The translations under genes and the position numbers were made by a program. The notes beneath the pieces were generated by a model. The model was not told the origin of the DNA and made no database searches. It saw only the letters and a program-made list of their open reading frames with translations. A stretch of 64,000 bases of DNA from Mytilinidion resinicola (taxonomy: Eukaryota; Ascomycota; Dothideomycetes; Mytilinidiales; Mytilinidiaceae): positions 2,283,150 to 2,347,149 of the forward strand of contig NW_022985438.1 of assembly GCF_010093595.1 (NCBI RefSeq), in the 5' to 3' direction. Below, piece by piece: positions 44,771 through 56,585 of the stretch. Each line of letters begins with the position of its first letter. The stretch's first letter is position 1.

Positions 44771-45014
44771 TAATTAGTATACATAAGAGATTAAACACAT
44801 AAGAAAAGGGGGGGATTAAAGTCGGCGGGAATCAGGATAAAGTCCGGGAATCAGGGAGCTCGTGATATAGCGTGAAGGTCTTGAGAACAAGGTCGTATAA
44901 TGGACCGTGTCGAATGTCTCTCCTGTCCGTTTCCGCAAATGCTTCATAAGTTCCGTACAAACGTCCGCAGGATTAAAAGAGGCGTAGAGGTATAATGCAA
45001 TGATCGAAGAAAGG

Positions 45015-48000
45015 CTAGTGCGAGCCACGCTTGTCGGCGTTCTTGCCACCGGCCTGCACCACAGCGGTCCAGTCTTCCCACTCTTTCGCGACTTCAGTGA
45101 GAACATTGCCCATAACAACAGCACTGGCCATGAGACCATGCTGCTCGCCATCGATGATGCGGACCTCGCATCTGCGCATGAGACGGCTGAGCCAGCGCAC
45201 GTTGTCGACAGGCACGCGCGAGTCCTTGCTGCCGTGGTGGATGACGACGCCGCGGGTTATATCTTCGTATCTAAACCCAATCGTCTGCCGCGTCTCGAGG
45301 CATACCATCAGATCGGTAGCTGGGTTGGCATTAGAGGTGGCACGGTCCCAGATAGCGAAGGTGAGACGCTCGTCGAAGGCGTTGCGTCGTTCCCGTTCCG
45401 CAATACTCAAGACTTTTTTCATGTGCACAGCAGTCTCGTGGTGGGGATCTGTTGGGTTGTTGGCAGCCAGAGACAGGGCACTGCCAGTGGGCAAGACCTG
45501 GTCCATGAGCATTATGGACTCTCTACGGGTGTCTTTGACGGGGGCTTGTTGCACCGGGGCGTGCGTAGACTTGCGCGTTTTCTTGTTAGGGGTTTTTGGT
45601 ACGTTGCGCGTAATGCTGGCACTGGTTGTGCTTAGGAAGGATGAATTCGCAATCTTCAAAAGCGATGGCGGTAGGGTCCTGAGGAAGCGCTGGGATTTAG
45701 GAAGCTGGCCGCCGGGTGGTGCGTCTTGATGAACTCCAATTGGAGCCATTTGGGATGGTGGAATCCAGGGAGCCAACAGATGTACTCTACCGCGGATTTG
45801 CTGAGGCATCCGGAGCGCAGCGGCAAGGGCATACACCGCGCCAGCCGAATGAGCAAGAAGAGAAAACTTGGTAATGCCCAGCGCTTGGCAAATGACTAGG
45901 ACATCATCTTTCTATATGTTAGCGTGGTATATCGACAACTTTGTGGGGTATATCTTACCTGGCCAGCTCAACGGTGTCCCATTCGAGTCAGACTGACTCT
46001 CACCGACCCCGGGCCGATCTGCTGTTATCAACCTCAACTTCAACGTTAGTGCCAGCTCGTCGTAGAACGACATAACATATCTCGTCAAACCCATGCCAAC
46101 ACAACAGAAGACAGCAAATCCACGGGGGTCACCAACTTCGGAAAAGCAAATTACCCGGCCAGTCTGGGGATGGCGAACCTTTTGCGACAGACGTGGGGAG
46201 TCGAGGTAGGCTTCTACGGCAAGGTCGACCGAGTCTACACTTGACGGTCTCTCTTCGATAACAGGACGCGGAGGGGGTTTCACAGCGCCGCGTTCTACTT
46301 CCGCGTTGTGCATCTGTTCTGCTTTCAGAGGTATATCGGGATGAGACCAGCGCTTCTTCTTTGACCCATTAGTTGGCGCGGACGAAGGTGACAGATTTAA
46401 GGATAGGTGGCGACTTCCGACGGTGGAAAAGTAGTCCTCGCTGGTGCTCTGGCTCGATGTAGTGCTTAATGGTGGGAACTCAGAAGAGGTAACTCTAGGC
46501 TGCGTAGCTGCGCCCATGATCATTGAGTGGGTTTTCTTTCTTGATGCCGCAGAGCGCCCACCCACGGCAACCGATTTGGACCGAACTGGGGTGCCGACAC
46601 TGTTGGGTTTGCTGCCTTTGCTCGATGAGGTAGCGCTTGCTGGGGGTGAAGACGGCCGCTCCAGGGCCTGCAAAGCCAATTGGTAGTTTATTGGGAGGGG
46701 TGTATTCTCCTCTGCATCGCTCTGTTCTCCCAATTGCTTGAGCAGTTCGCGCTGCTCAGCCAAGTTGGGAATCCTTGACGTCCTCCTGGGAGGGGGGATT
46801 GGTGACGAGGAAATGCCCAACACTTTATGCGCTTTGGCGGCTTTTTGGTCCTGTGCACGTATTTCTGACACGCTTGACACAGTTGAGGCTGGGGACAGCG
46901 GTGGGCTCGTAATTGGTGAAACTCGCGAGACGCTTCGAGAGTCCCCTGCAGCCATGCCCACGGGCATTTTGCCGGCAGACTTTTCCCGCATCTGCTTTCG
47001 CTCCTTCAACTCCTTGATCCTTCGGGCCACTTCATTTTCTTCAGCTTCAAGCTCCTTAAGGATCTTGTCCTCGGGGTTCATTTCGACTTCGTCCTCCTCT
47101 AACACAGTCTTGGTCTTAGACGAGTCGTGGCTCTTGCCGCGACGGGTATGGCCCCGCTTGCCTTTGCGCGATGGGCTTTCGTGGTGTCGCAGCGACGATT
47201 GGCGCTCTGGGATCAGTCCACGTCTAGTAGGGCTATCGTGTTCATCGCTGCTCCTAGATGCAACTCCATGGCGCAGTGGGCTGGCTCCTCTCTGGTTGTA
47301 CCGTTCTGCGGATCTGGACGACTCTGCGACCACTGGCTCTTCATCAATCGGCTCTTCAGTCGGAATGTGTTTTGGACTCGGTGGCATGATGCCTGCCTTC
47401 GGCGCAGACAGCAGATCAGATCCGTACGAGCCGCTAGCGTTAATACTAAGAGGGGCTGACTGTCGCTTTCGATCGGTGTCCTTCCCCTTCAGCTTCTCCC
47501 TAGAACTCATATACATCAAGCCTCTAGTCCCCCGAGCGCTCCGCTTGCTATCAGACGAAGTTCGACTAGCAGTAGAGTGGCGCGGTATCCCAGCTTCAAT
47601 GCTTATATTCCCAATACTACTGACAGATCTAATTGACTTCACGGATTGCAGAGACGTCGTGCTCTCGCAACCTGCACGCATGTAGTTCTTCAGCGAGTGT
47701 TCCTTCTCTTTCTTTGCAGGCTTCGGGGCGGTCAATGGTGATAGGCCCGAGGGAGGTTTCGAGGTTCGTACTACAGGAGGTTCGGCAGCATCGTCAGGGT
47801 AGAGGAGGTCATTATCTCTCGGATGGCGATTAGCCGCAGGGTCGATTCCCGTGGCTCCATTGTAGGCCAGTGGGTCGCCGTTGAAGTGTGTCTGGAAGGG
47901 ACTTGCGGGAGTCGAGACGCTACCGCCATGGACGGAGGGGAAGTTCTCGAAGTGGGTGTGGGCCGGAAGGGAGATGGCAGACAGGGAGTCGATGAGGGAG

Positions 48001-48161
48001 GATATGACCTCGGGCGAGGCAGGCTGGGGCCGCACATGGTTCGGAGAGCGCTTTTTGGACGGGCCATCGGTGGCAGAGGGCAAGGAGCGGCGGCGGCGTG
48101 CACGAGGCGACGCGGTCAAGGCATCTGCAGGCACAACTGGAACCGGCGGCTCAACCTCCAT
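45015..48161 (-). CDS. Alpha/beta hydrolase with a long disordered N-terminal extension
   Basis: Two exons, 45959-48161 and 45015-45907 (51-nt intron, acceptor AAAG), give 1031 aa. Residues 1 to about 650 are Ser/Pro/Lys/Arg-rich and mainly disordered. A short Glu/Lys/Arg coiled coil (KELEAEENEVARRIKELKERK) lies near residues 370-400. A C-terminal alpha/beta hydrolase domain follows, opening with GRVICFSEVGDPRGFAVF and ADRPGVGESQ. The nucleophile elbow AHSAG puts Ser755 in place. A likely acid lies in HHGSKDSRVP and the His in GEQHGLM, so a complete Ser-Asp-His triad seems present. The elbow and triad suggest an esterase or lipase; the substrate is unknown. The disordered part may direct location or regulation. 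Confidence 0.82.
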
Positions 48162-49915
48162 GGTGGCCAGGCCGGTGGGATGCTCGAAAAGGATGGTGGC
48201 TATCGACGTGCAGACACGACGAGCGTAGGCTAAAGCAGGAGGTCGCGGGGTGGCTGCTGGGGCGTGGACTGAAGATCAGTGCATGGTGGGTATGCACGCG
48301 GTGTGTCGAGACTCGAGAGTGCAGGACAGCTGCAGCTTTCAGGAGACGCCGAGGCAGCAGCGGTCAGGACGAGGTCGGCGGCGCGCAGACGGGCACATGG
48401 AGGTGGTGAAGAGGAGAGGGCGGAGACAGAGGGTGCGAGACTCTTGCGACAGGGACGTTCCCCAGGCAGGGCGGCCAGTTCTATCAGGAGGCCCTTGAGG
48501 TTGCGCTTTCGGCACCACACGAGCGGGCCAGGGGCTTGCTCCAGCGCTGCCAAGGCGCCGTCCCAATCACCGCACAGGGAGCTATTTGATATCCAGACAC
48601 AGTCCCTGTGTGAGCAAGTCCCATTGCACACGCCGCACCGCTTCTCTTCTTGCGGTGCGCCCAACTCGAATACCGTCCTGCAGTCGCCCGCTATCTTAAT
48701 GCACTTGATCTCCACGGCACCACTCCGACCGTCAGCTCACGACGCACCCCTGAGTAGCGAGTGATGACCCAAGGACCGTTCCGCGACGCGAACCTAGCGG
48801 GTGGAGCTTGAGTCCCTACACTGCCAGGGGCCTACAGCTGCCACGGCTTTAGTGTTGAATGTTGAATGCCGTTGTTGCGTTGCGAAATGTGCCAGACCAG
48901 CACTGAACCGCCACAACCTCATGCCAAGTCTTCCAGTCGCGATTGCTTTTGGCAAGAACAGTACACTCAAAGAAACAATCGCTAGAAACAATCGCTAGAA
49001 ATGCTGCCGGAGATATGACCGTCACGGTGTCGGACCGAGTCCGGTTGGCCCCGAGTCGGGGCGAATCATCAATTTCAATGCGAATCACGTACTTCCTGGG
49101 CACCAAACAGCTAAGAGCGCTGCTGGATCCGACGAGAATACATGTAATACCTTACATATGGGCATGCCATACTCAGGGGGAGTGAACCTGGCATGCGAAG
49201 CTTCACTGTTGATCGTCGGTCTGAGGTAGCCCGCCAGAGAAGTATCCCGACTCCGCATACTCATCGAATTTGCCCTCAGCAGATGCAGTAACTGTCTCAC
49301 AAGGTGCCTCACCCCGATTTTTTTTTCCCAATCCTGCCGACGTCTGTAGCACCCTGACATAATTGTTGAAGCCTGTATGAGATGGGGATAAAATACTACG
49401 ACAGTACGAAGAGTGCAACACTCGACGAAAAGTAGAAAACTGCCTTTAAAGGCTTCTGGTAAACGTCTAGGCATTCACCAGCTTCCGAAAGTTCATCGCC
49501 AAAACTGTAGCTCACGTATCACGGCAATTCGGGGTAGTAACGTGAATGGCCGAGCACTCCTGAGAGTATTTAGAGCACAGCAATGGGTGGTCCACGGCCT
49601 CGAACGTCTCTTCAAGACACTTCGTACCACCTCGCAAGGCCACCCCAGACAGCGGCAAAGAAGCGTACAATTGACTGAACACATCTGGTTCCCTACCCAT
49701 GGACTTTGGAAGCACCTAGCCAGTAGTGCTCGTCCCGTCTACCCCACGTCCAGCTCCAGGCTCGCGGTTGGGAGGAATATCCCTGCAACCACCCTAGTAC
49801 TGGCTATCGACGTCATCGGGTGAGCCCGCTATCACCATAACGCGACCAACTCCCTCAACTTCTCAATCTCATTCTGTAGCTCCTCTTACAGTGGTCTCGA
49901 ATAGCCAAACTCACC
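48162..49915. promoter_or_regulatory. Divergent promoter region, 1.75 kb
   Basis: Between the hydrolase start (minus) and the desaturase-family start (plus). A perfect 13-bp tandem duplication GAAACAATCGCTA x2 occurs at 48972-48997. Frames up to ~160 codons overlap antisense at 48230-48764 but have no recognised domain. No gene is supported. Confidence 0.45.
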
Positions 49916-51012
49916 ATGGGCGCATTACTATCGACTCTGTCCCTCCCCATCGCGTCAATCTTCGCCATCCCAATGCTTTCGAGCTGGTCGACATCGTTGA
50001 ATCTGGTTTTCTTCAGCATAACATGGACCACAATTGCCATGACCTATGCGCCTCTGCAGATTGAGTTCTTTGCTCCGCTGGTCATTCGGCTACTTCTATA
50101 CATACTACCAGCTGCCCTGTTCCTTCTATTCGATCTCTCCGTTCCAAGTCTAGCCGTGGAACTGAAAGCGCAAGGCCAGTACGCGCTTCCTGGACGTGTG
50201 GGCCGAAAGAAGCTTTCAAAAGTGGTGGCATGGAGTTGCTTCAACATCTTACTGGGTGTCACGATCCAGGCTGCTATTGAGTTCCTGGTGACAGACGTCC
50301 TACGGCTACGCAGCGTACTTGCGATCAAAGGTGGCTCTTGGAGCATGAACCACCTTCCAAGCCCCTGGACGATGGTAAAGAACATTAGCGAGGGATTGGT
50401 ATTACGAAATGTAAGTTACTAGTGCTCTATCGAGGAAGTGACCTAGAATTGAGAACTTGAGCTAACACTGTCCAGGTCCTCCAATACTACATCCACACGA
50501 AGCTCCTCCACTCTCCTTCCAACACTCGTCTGACCTACTGGCACCAGACCTGGTGCCATAGTATTCGGACGCCATTCTCCTTCACTGCCGCCTACGATCA
50601 TCCCGTTTGCTACCTCCTGCACAAATTCCTTCCCATTTACCTCCCAGCGGTCATATTCCGCTTCCACATCATGGCCTACATACTTCTCCTCTCCATCTTC
50701 TCTCTCGAAGAAGTCTTCACACACTCGGGCTATAACGTCCTCCCCTCGACGATCATGTTACGGGGTATGGCACGAAGAACGGATGCGCATATGATGAGCC
50801 AAGGGAAAGGCAACTTCGCCCCAGTTGGTGTTCTCGATTGGGCCCACGGCACCTCTCTTGGAGCTGACGTTATGGACGACGTTCAAGAGGAGATGGAGAA
50901 ACATGACGTACAGCAACGAGCTGGTAAAGCCGCGAACAATGTTGGAGGTACCATCGATGATGGTGTAAGCAAGTTGAAAGGCCGAGCGAAACGAGGCAAA
51001 GGAAAAAAATGA
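49916..51012 (+). CDS. Sterol desaturase/fatty acid hydroxylase superfamily membrane protein
   Basis: Two exons, 49916-50410 and 50476-51012, give 343 aa. Several hydrophobic helices (about residues 5-50, 55-80, 100-125 and 235-255) indicate an ER membrane protein. Family-like blocks are YYIHTKLLH, WHQTWCHSIRTPFSFTAAYDHP, FRFHIMAYILLLSIFSLEE, HSGYNVLP and RRTDAHMMSQGKGNFAPVG. The classical di-iron box set (HX3-4H, HX2-3HH, HX2-3HH) is incomplete: HTKLLH and WHQTWCH are partial, and HxxHH pairs are not obvious. Catalysis is therefore uncertain. The C-terminus is Lys/Arg-rich and hydrophilic. Confidence 0.7.
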
Positions 51013-51642
51013 GAGACTACAGTGGTCCTGTCCGTTTTCTGGCGGGTCTGAGTGCAAAACACCTTAGCCATTCCTATTTGTTTAGAATGAGTGATACCCC
51101 TTTGGTCTGCGTTTGGCGTGCTTGCTGGTTTGATTTTACATCTTCGTGTAGTAGCAATGATTGGAACTTACGGGTATATCTACATACCTTAATGATGGTA
51201 CCTCTCTGTTCAAGTGTCTTTTGCTGGACCCACGAATCCTAGAACCTCAATTAGTGTTTAGGGAATCAAGACGTTACATCACACACGCAGGCTCCCTTAA
51301 ACAAAAAGCGTCAATCCACGAATTTGAGATTCTATTTTGAACTTCCCTTAAAATACTTGAGATATGCGCTCGTTCTAGACTTCTACATACTTGCATAGCA
51401 CCGCTTAGGATTCTCTGATACATTATTAAAGACGGGAAAACGATAGAATTGAGAACTCTGGTAGCTTTCTGCACCGCCTCAGACGTCATTAAAATAGACT
51501 GCCACTTTATGTTCAACGGATCCTGACACGTGACCCAGGACAGTGCCAAGACAATTTAGTGCAGCTGCCGCCGTTCACATCGAAGCTCCGCCTAGGAACT
51601 CACTTCAACCACCACAACAACAACCATTTCTCGCACTGCAAC
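51013..51642. other. Intergenic, promoter of RPN13
   Basis: No gene is seen. A CA-rich leader (CCACCACAACAACAACCA, near 51610) precedes the RPN13 start codon. PACE-like proteasome promoter sites (GGTGGCAAA) were not found. Confidence 0.45.
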
Positions 51643-53212
51643 ATGTCGATCCAGCCTCTTATCACGTTCAAGGCCGGGAAGTGTGATCTAACTGTACGAC
51701 TCGTCATCACGATGTTTCGGAGCCTCTACTAACAACTTGTAGCCTGGCACCCCTCCAAGAATCAAGCCCGACGACACCCCCGGCTTCATATACCTTTACA
51801 TCGGCGATGGTATGTCAGCTAACACGACGGCTATGACTTCGCTCACGCATTACAGAACTTGTTCACTTCTGCTGGCGGCCGCGGTCAGCGTCTGCTTCTG
51901 ATCCCGAGCTTGACCTTCTCATGATCCCCGGTGATGGATCGTTCCTACCATACACTGGTCCGGATGGCGGCGCAGATTCGGATAACCTCAAGTCCCCAAC
52001 AAACGGCCGTATTTTCGTCCTGAAGTTCTCGTCAAGCTCCCAACGACACCTCTTCTGGCTACAATCCAAACCCCAACACCCCAATGGCGATCCGAGCTGG
52101 TTCAGCGAGCGTGACCAGAAATTGGGCCAGGTAGTAGATATGCTGCTGAGCGGCGAGGAGGTTGACGTTCAAGAAGAACTGCGAGAACTCCAGAATCGGC
52201 AGGGTCCAGGCCGACCGGACGACGATGACGAGACCATGGAGGACGTGGAAGGTACTGATCAAGGCCAATCGCACCACCGACAAGGAAGCGGTGGAGCTGG
52301 CCCTGGAGCTACTGGTGGCGATGTCCGAGAAGAAGGCGAAGAGTCTAGAGAAGGTGGTGCTGATGGCGGTCGAGCGTAGGTGCCCATTTCGAATCGTTGC
52401 GACGACGTGGCGGTGTCGACTTATCCGCGGGTATACGAATGGCGCTAGATGGAGATAGTAGACATTGGTGAGGCGTTCATAGTGGACTAGCACTACCGAC
52501 CACCCCCCTGGACATGTCATCCAAAAAGTGTATACATAAATACATCAACGAAGCACCTGCTCTACGGCTTTCTTCGCAGCATCTGATCATTTCTTGCGTT
52601 TCTTACATCTGAGGAAAACACTGGCTAATGGATGGCAGTGATTCTTCAGGTGCTGGAGCCAACGATGCCTCTGCCATCGTTCAGAACTTTCTCAATTCGC
52701 TGAAAGGCGGAGCTGGCGCGAGTGGCTCCCAGCAGCAGCAAGGAAAGCCATTCACAACGCTGCCCGACCTATTACCATCGACAACAACTATCCCTGTCAT
52801 AGACCAAGCCGACCCTGCCTTCATCGATCGTCTTTGCTCACACCTACCGCCGATGCTACTCCTACTCGCTCAGGAGATCGACGATCTTGAAGAAGTAGAC
52901 CCTACGTCCGACACCGCGCAAGCTGCGATCCAGGCTTTGAGCATCGATCAGAAGAAAGGCATTCTTAAGCGTGTTCTACGCTCTCCGCAGCTACATCAAA
53001 GCCTAGGTAGTGTGACTGTGGCGCTCCGCGATGGCGGCTTGCCTACCGTAAGCGAAGCCTTGAAGATCAAAGTAGCAAATGGAGGATACATCAAGCACGG
53101 AGGTATGCCGCTTGGAGCTGGTGAGGCTGTGGAAGCATTCTTGGAGGGCGTAAAGAGCACGGTTCTGGAAGAAAAAGCGAAAGGTGACGAGGGTAAGATG
53201 GATACGGATTAA
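51643..53212 (+). CDS. RPN13: Proteasome ubiquitin receptor Rpn13/ADRM1
   Basis: Binds ubiquitin chains on the 19S particle through an N-terminal Pru domain and recruits the deubiquitinase UCH37 through a C-terminal DEUBAD domain. Exons: 51643-51693, 51743-51809, 51856-52375, 52639-53212, giving 403 aa. Pru (about residues 5-135): ITFKAGKC, GFIYLYIGDELVHFCWRPR, GRIFVLKFSSSSQRHLFWLQ. A Gly/Asp/Glu-rich linker follows. DEUBAD (about 250-390): FIDRLCSHLPPML and IQALSIDQKKGILKRVLRSPQ. The third intron (52376-52638, GTAGGT...GGCAG) is 263 nt. A two-gene reading, with a Pru-only protein stopping at 52379 and a separate DEUBAD protein from ATG 52628, is possible but less likely. Confidence 0.88.
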
Positions 53213-53468
53213 ACCATGGTCAGCACGTAGATATGAAGGACAAAACAGGGTTCGTAACTCAGCACTCAGCATGGCGTGGTGCATACTCAAAGTTCTTGGA
53301 TAGAGTCTCTGATGTTCGTCTTGCAATCTCTATGGTGTACATCAGTGAGTGATGATCACTCTCCTAGCTCCCGACTATCGTACCCTCGCTCCAGCGTGCA
53401 CTCATGCATCAGATACCCGGCTCTCCAACGCCCTCCAAATCCAAAAGGCTCGCTACGCTCTGCCTCAT

Positions 53469-53837
53469 TCAGTTGACCACTTTCAACTCTCCGGGTCCTC
53501 CTTCCTTGATCTCTTCCTCTTCCCCTCCGTTATCCTCCTCCCTTTCCTCTTCCTCCTCGTCGGACACAACCTCCACTCCCTGAAATTTCATAACCCACTC
53601 CAACGGCCTCCTATACGCCCAAGACTGGCTCTCATTGTACGCTTGCCACATTCGCCCCCTCAACTTCTTCCACTGCGGCTGCCCCAGACATTTCTTGCAG
53701 GGGTAGCTAGAGATGGGCAGACTGTGCTCGAAAGGGCGCTTGCAGAAGATGCTAGTGATTTGCGCGATGTCGCAAGGGGTCGTGCAAATTTCGCTCGTGC
53801 AGCCACAGGCGTAGATTTGGGTGAGGAGTTTGCACAT
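53469..53837 (-). CDS. Small Cys-rich hypothetical protein, 122 aa
   Basis: Single exon starting MCKLLTQIYACGCTSEIC. The N-terminal half contains nine Cys, including CGC, C-x4-C and a CKKC pair after Pro/Tyr, suggesting metal binding. The C-terminal third is a poly-Glu/Asp tail. No signal peptide is evident. No named family is recognised. The layout (MC start, CGC, spaced Cys, PC-x2-C, acidic tail) is the same as in the divergent neighbour at 54650, which supports both being real. Confidence 0.55.
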   Translation of the reverse strand: MCKLLTQIYACGCTSEICTTPCDIAQITSIFCKRPFEHSLPISSYPCKKCLGQPQWKKLRGRMWQAYNESQSWAYRRPLEWVMKFQGVEVVSDEEEEEREEDNGGEEEEIKEGGPGELKVVN

Positions 53838-54649
53838 TCTGGTGGTAGTCTGGTAGATAGATAGGTCTGGAAGTGGTGAGTTCTCGATGTGGAGACAAAA
53901 GGGGTTGTTCGTTTACTGTAATGGAGCAGTTGATAATGGGGACCGTAGGTAGAGCTTCTTGCGAGGTAGGTTCTACGAGTGGAAGAGTTGGACTGTTCTA
54001 CTGTTGTTGGGGGAGCTAGACGCACGAAGGGCTCTTTTATCGATGCTATTCGGAAGAACACGTCGGCGTCTAGACGTGGGAATAGACAACGAGGCCCTTT
54101 AGCCAGCTCTTTCTCTAGTCATATTGGTCTTGTGAGACATGTCGATAAGGTGAAGAAAGGGAATGGAAAAAAGAAAGGACCGTGCACCATTGTTCTAGCT
54201 ATACAAACCGCGGTCCAGATGAGCTTTGCGTTTTCTATCACATTTCTCGAAGGCTGTTGTTTACCAGGCCTACTATAACGTCAACAAGCCTTTTGTAGCG
54301 GCGGAATAGAGTTCACTGCTTCAGGCCCACTCTGTGATTGGGCCCTGAAGCGCATCAGTCCACTCTTCCCTAGCCACGCGACCAACCGCCTCTCGCCTGG
54401 CGACGCCAGCGAACGCTTCTCACTATAAGAAAACAACCACGACACCCACCCGATGGACGACTCACCACCTCCACACCCAACAACCAACAACACTCGCTAC
54501 CAATAACCTCCACAACCTCGAGCCCTCAAATCCTCACTACACCAAAAGAACCAAGAAACCAAGAACATCACACCCACCACAAACCACACCCCACGTTCGC
54601 TCAACCGCGCCCCCCTCCTCAATCTCTTTTCCCCCAAACCGCATCCACA
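53838..54649. promoter_or_regulatory. Divergent promoter region of the two Cys-rich genes
   Basis: 812 bp between start codons facing away from each other. Short frames in it have no similarity. The segment before 54650 is C/A-rich, like a fungal leader. Confidence 0.4.
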
Positions 54650-54952
54650 ATGTGCCTCGCCCGCCTGCTCCTCTTCACCTGCGGCTGCCGCACCCCGGCC
54701 GAGCGGGCCGACGACTGGATCCGCCGCTGCCGCCAAGGCAAGATCTTCCACTACTCCGAGTGCACGGCGCGGAAGACGCGGACGTATGTTTTAAGCTTCC
54801 CGTGCTGGTCGTGCTACCACGCGCTGAAGCTGGGGAAGTTGCAGATTGGTGAAGGAGAGGAGATGAAGGAGGAAGACGACGAGGGCGATGAGATGAGTGA
54901 GAAGATGGAGGAGGTGTGGGTGGAGGAGGGTAGAGGGGAGGGCGATAGGTAG
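54650..54952 (+). CDS. Small Cys-rich hypothetical protein, 100 aa
   Basis: Single exon, ATG in ACAATGTGC context. It starts MCLARLLLFTCGCRTPAER. Eight Cys include CGC, a central HYSEC and PCWSC. The last ~35 residues are almost all Glu, Asp, Met and Gly. It shares its architecture with the 53469-53837 protein. The function is unknown; zinc binding is a guess from the C-x2-C and CGC spacing. Confidence 0.55.
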   Translation: MCLARLLLFTCGCRTPAERADDWIRRCRQGKIFHYSECTARKTRTYVLSFPCWSCYHALKLGKLQIGEGEEMKEEDDEGDEMSEKMEEVWVEEGRGEGDR

Positions 54953-55459
54953 GGGAGGGTGGGGGCTTTTGAATGAAACGGGGTGTTCTAAATTGTTCTT
55001 ATGGGTGGGGGACGGGGGGATGGGCAATTGGTATATGGAATTCTTGGAGTGAGGCCGTGAAGGGGGGCCAGAAGAGGGTAGGAGGTCTTTGTCTTTCGGC
55101 TGCAATCGAGGTCTGGGCTTCTGCTCTTGGGTACACCCTTCAACACTGCTTGAGGGATCCTACCTTACTCGTGTCTCCCTGAGGGAGGACCACAGGAGGG
55201 ATCGTAAAGCAATCATCACGATGAGCTATACATCGAAGCCCCTCCGCCAGTCGTAAGAGTCTGGTGCAGACTTACAGCTTGGCGCTGGTTGCTTACCCAA
55301 ATCATACAGCATCCTTAATGATTCTTTCTTGTTTTCCTTAAGATAACATGTCTTTGAGACCTTTCGTACTGATAGTCTCATCAACTCCTCTCTATGCTCC
55401 GCTCCAGCATTCACGGATTCATGCCGTGTCATAACAGTGCAGAACCCCGCACGTCCCTC
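54953..55459. other. Intergenic, no gene seen
   Basis: Convergent 3' flank between the Cys-rich gene and the DUF3237 gene. Only short frames without similarity are present. Confidence 0.5.
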
Positions 55460-56585
55460 TTACCCTGCACGCGCGAGACTGACCTTGTACTCGACAATGA
55501 CCTCCTTGCTGTTCGGCTCTTTGACGAAATGGCCCGCGGCGACGAAAGTGCCGTTCGCCAGCGCTTTGTAGGCTGGGTTGCCGGTCTATGAAACTGTCAG
55601 CATTGCGAACATTAGTGCTCCGGAGCCGGACGAACCTCGAAGGTGAAGGTGGTGACTGGGTACAGTTAGTAGGTTCTCGAGGGCTGGATAAAAGACATTC
55701 ACGCACATGAGTCTCCGAAGCCTGTGGTCTTTGCATCGGGAGAGCCTGACAGAATGGCTTTGACGCCGTCTGTGAGAGCGACGGTGCCCTTGTAGTACAT
55801 TGCGAGGATCTAGAAGGGTTATGAGACGGTTTGAAAGCACTTAATCAAGATCGTGCATACAGTGCCATCGTTGTTCCTGCTGAATGTTAGCAGGGTTGAT
55901 CCGGTGTTGTGTATTGTCGCACATACTTGACTTGAGAACGTACGTCCAGCCTCATGGCCTCGCCGCTGGCATCATTATGGATATAGTCATATCCGACACC
56001 GTGGCTATCTCTGGTTAGTCGGTCGTATGTGAACCTGCGGATGGATGTACGTACAGCTCAGCGTCGAGTTTCGGCTCGAAACCGGGTTCGCTCTTGACGG
56101 TTCCGCTTGTCATAGGCTATTGAGGTAGTTGGTAAGTACAGTATGTCTCTCAATCAGGGGCTGATAGAATTTAAGTGAAGGAATTCTCAGAGCAGGGAAG
56201 GCTCGGAATGTCGCGTTGACCTTCTCCTGTTCACTCATTCCAAGTAGAACTTCATAATAAAGAAAAGAGAAGCTCGATAAGGCATGAGAGATACGAAAAG
56301 CTAGCTAACGCATACCACAATAGCCAAAGGGCTTCCCTTCGCATCACCTAAATGAAACCAGTCAACTCAGTTCTCGTGAGAAGCACGCAGCCGTTCAATT
56401 TGAGTCAAGAAACTATTGCAATAGTCTCAGCCACTCGAATACTTACCGACTGACAAAGGAGCATCAATCACGACCTATAACATATAGCATCAGCAAATCA
56501 ATTTCCCAGCACCGCACCAATCTCTCTTCTTAGGACTACTCACCCGAACGGTAAAGGCCGGCTGAAGGGAAGGGAAGTCGGACAT
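55460..56585 (-). CDS. DUF3237-family protein, nine exons with micro-exons
   Basis: 168 aa from nine exons: 56544-56585, 56447-56474, 56316-56347, 56055-56116, 55927-56004, 55861-55876, 55707-55809, 55636-55655, 55460-55585. Exons of 16, 20, 28 and 32 nt explain why no long frame marks this gene. All junctions are GT-AG with matching phase, and the joined protein reads as one DUF3237 domain. Blocks: LQPAFTVRVVIDAPLSVGDAK, MTSGTVKSEPGFEPKLDAEL, GVGYDYIHNDASGEAMRLDV, TILAMYYKGTVAL, TFTFETGNPAYKALANGTFV and the end VIVEYKVSLARAG. The family is a small beta-barrel of unknown function, common in fungi and bacteria. The start MSDFPSLQP fits the family. Confidence 0.85.

Larger units (their letters stand above)
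44240..45014. other. Intergenic between convergent genes, with short repeats
   Basis: Contains a 12-bp tandem repeat and a purine-rich tract (listed separately). A frame ending at 44710 reads PPSTPPSTPPSTPPPSKDG then SPTKVPRPVTPNSQKGIRSL. It looks protein-like, but has no ATG or identified upstream exon. Confidence 0.45.

Noticed and set aside
46738..47685. Plus-strand frame of 315 codons
   Set aside because: Antisense to the disordered part of the alpha/beta hydrolase gene; Ser/Leu-rich shadow without a domain.
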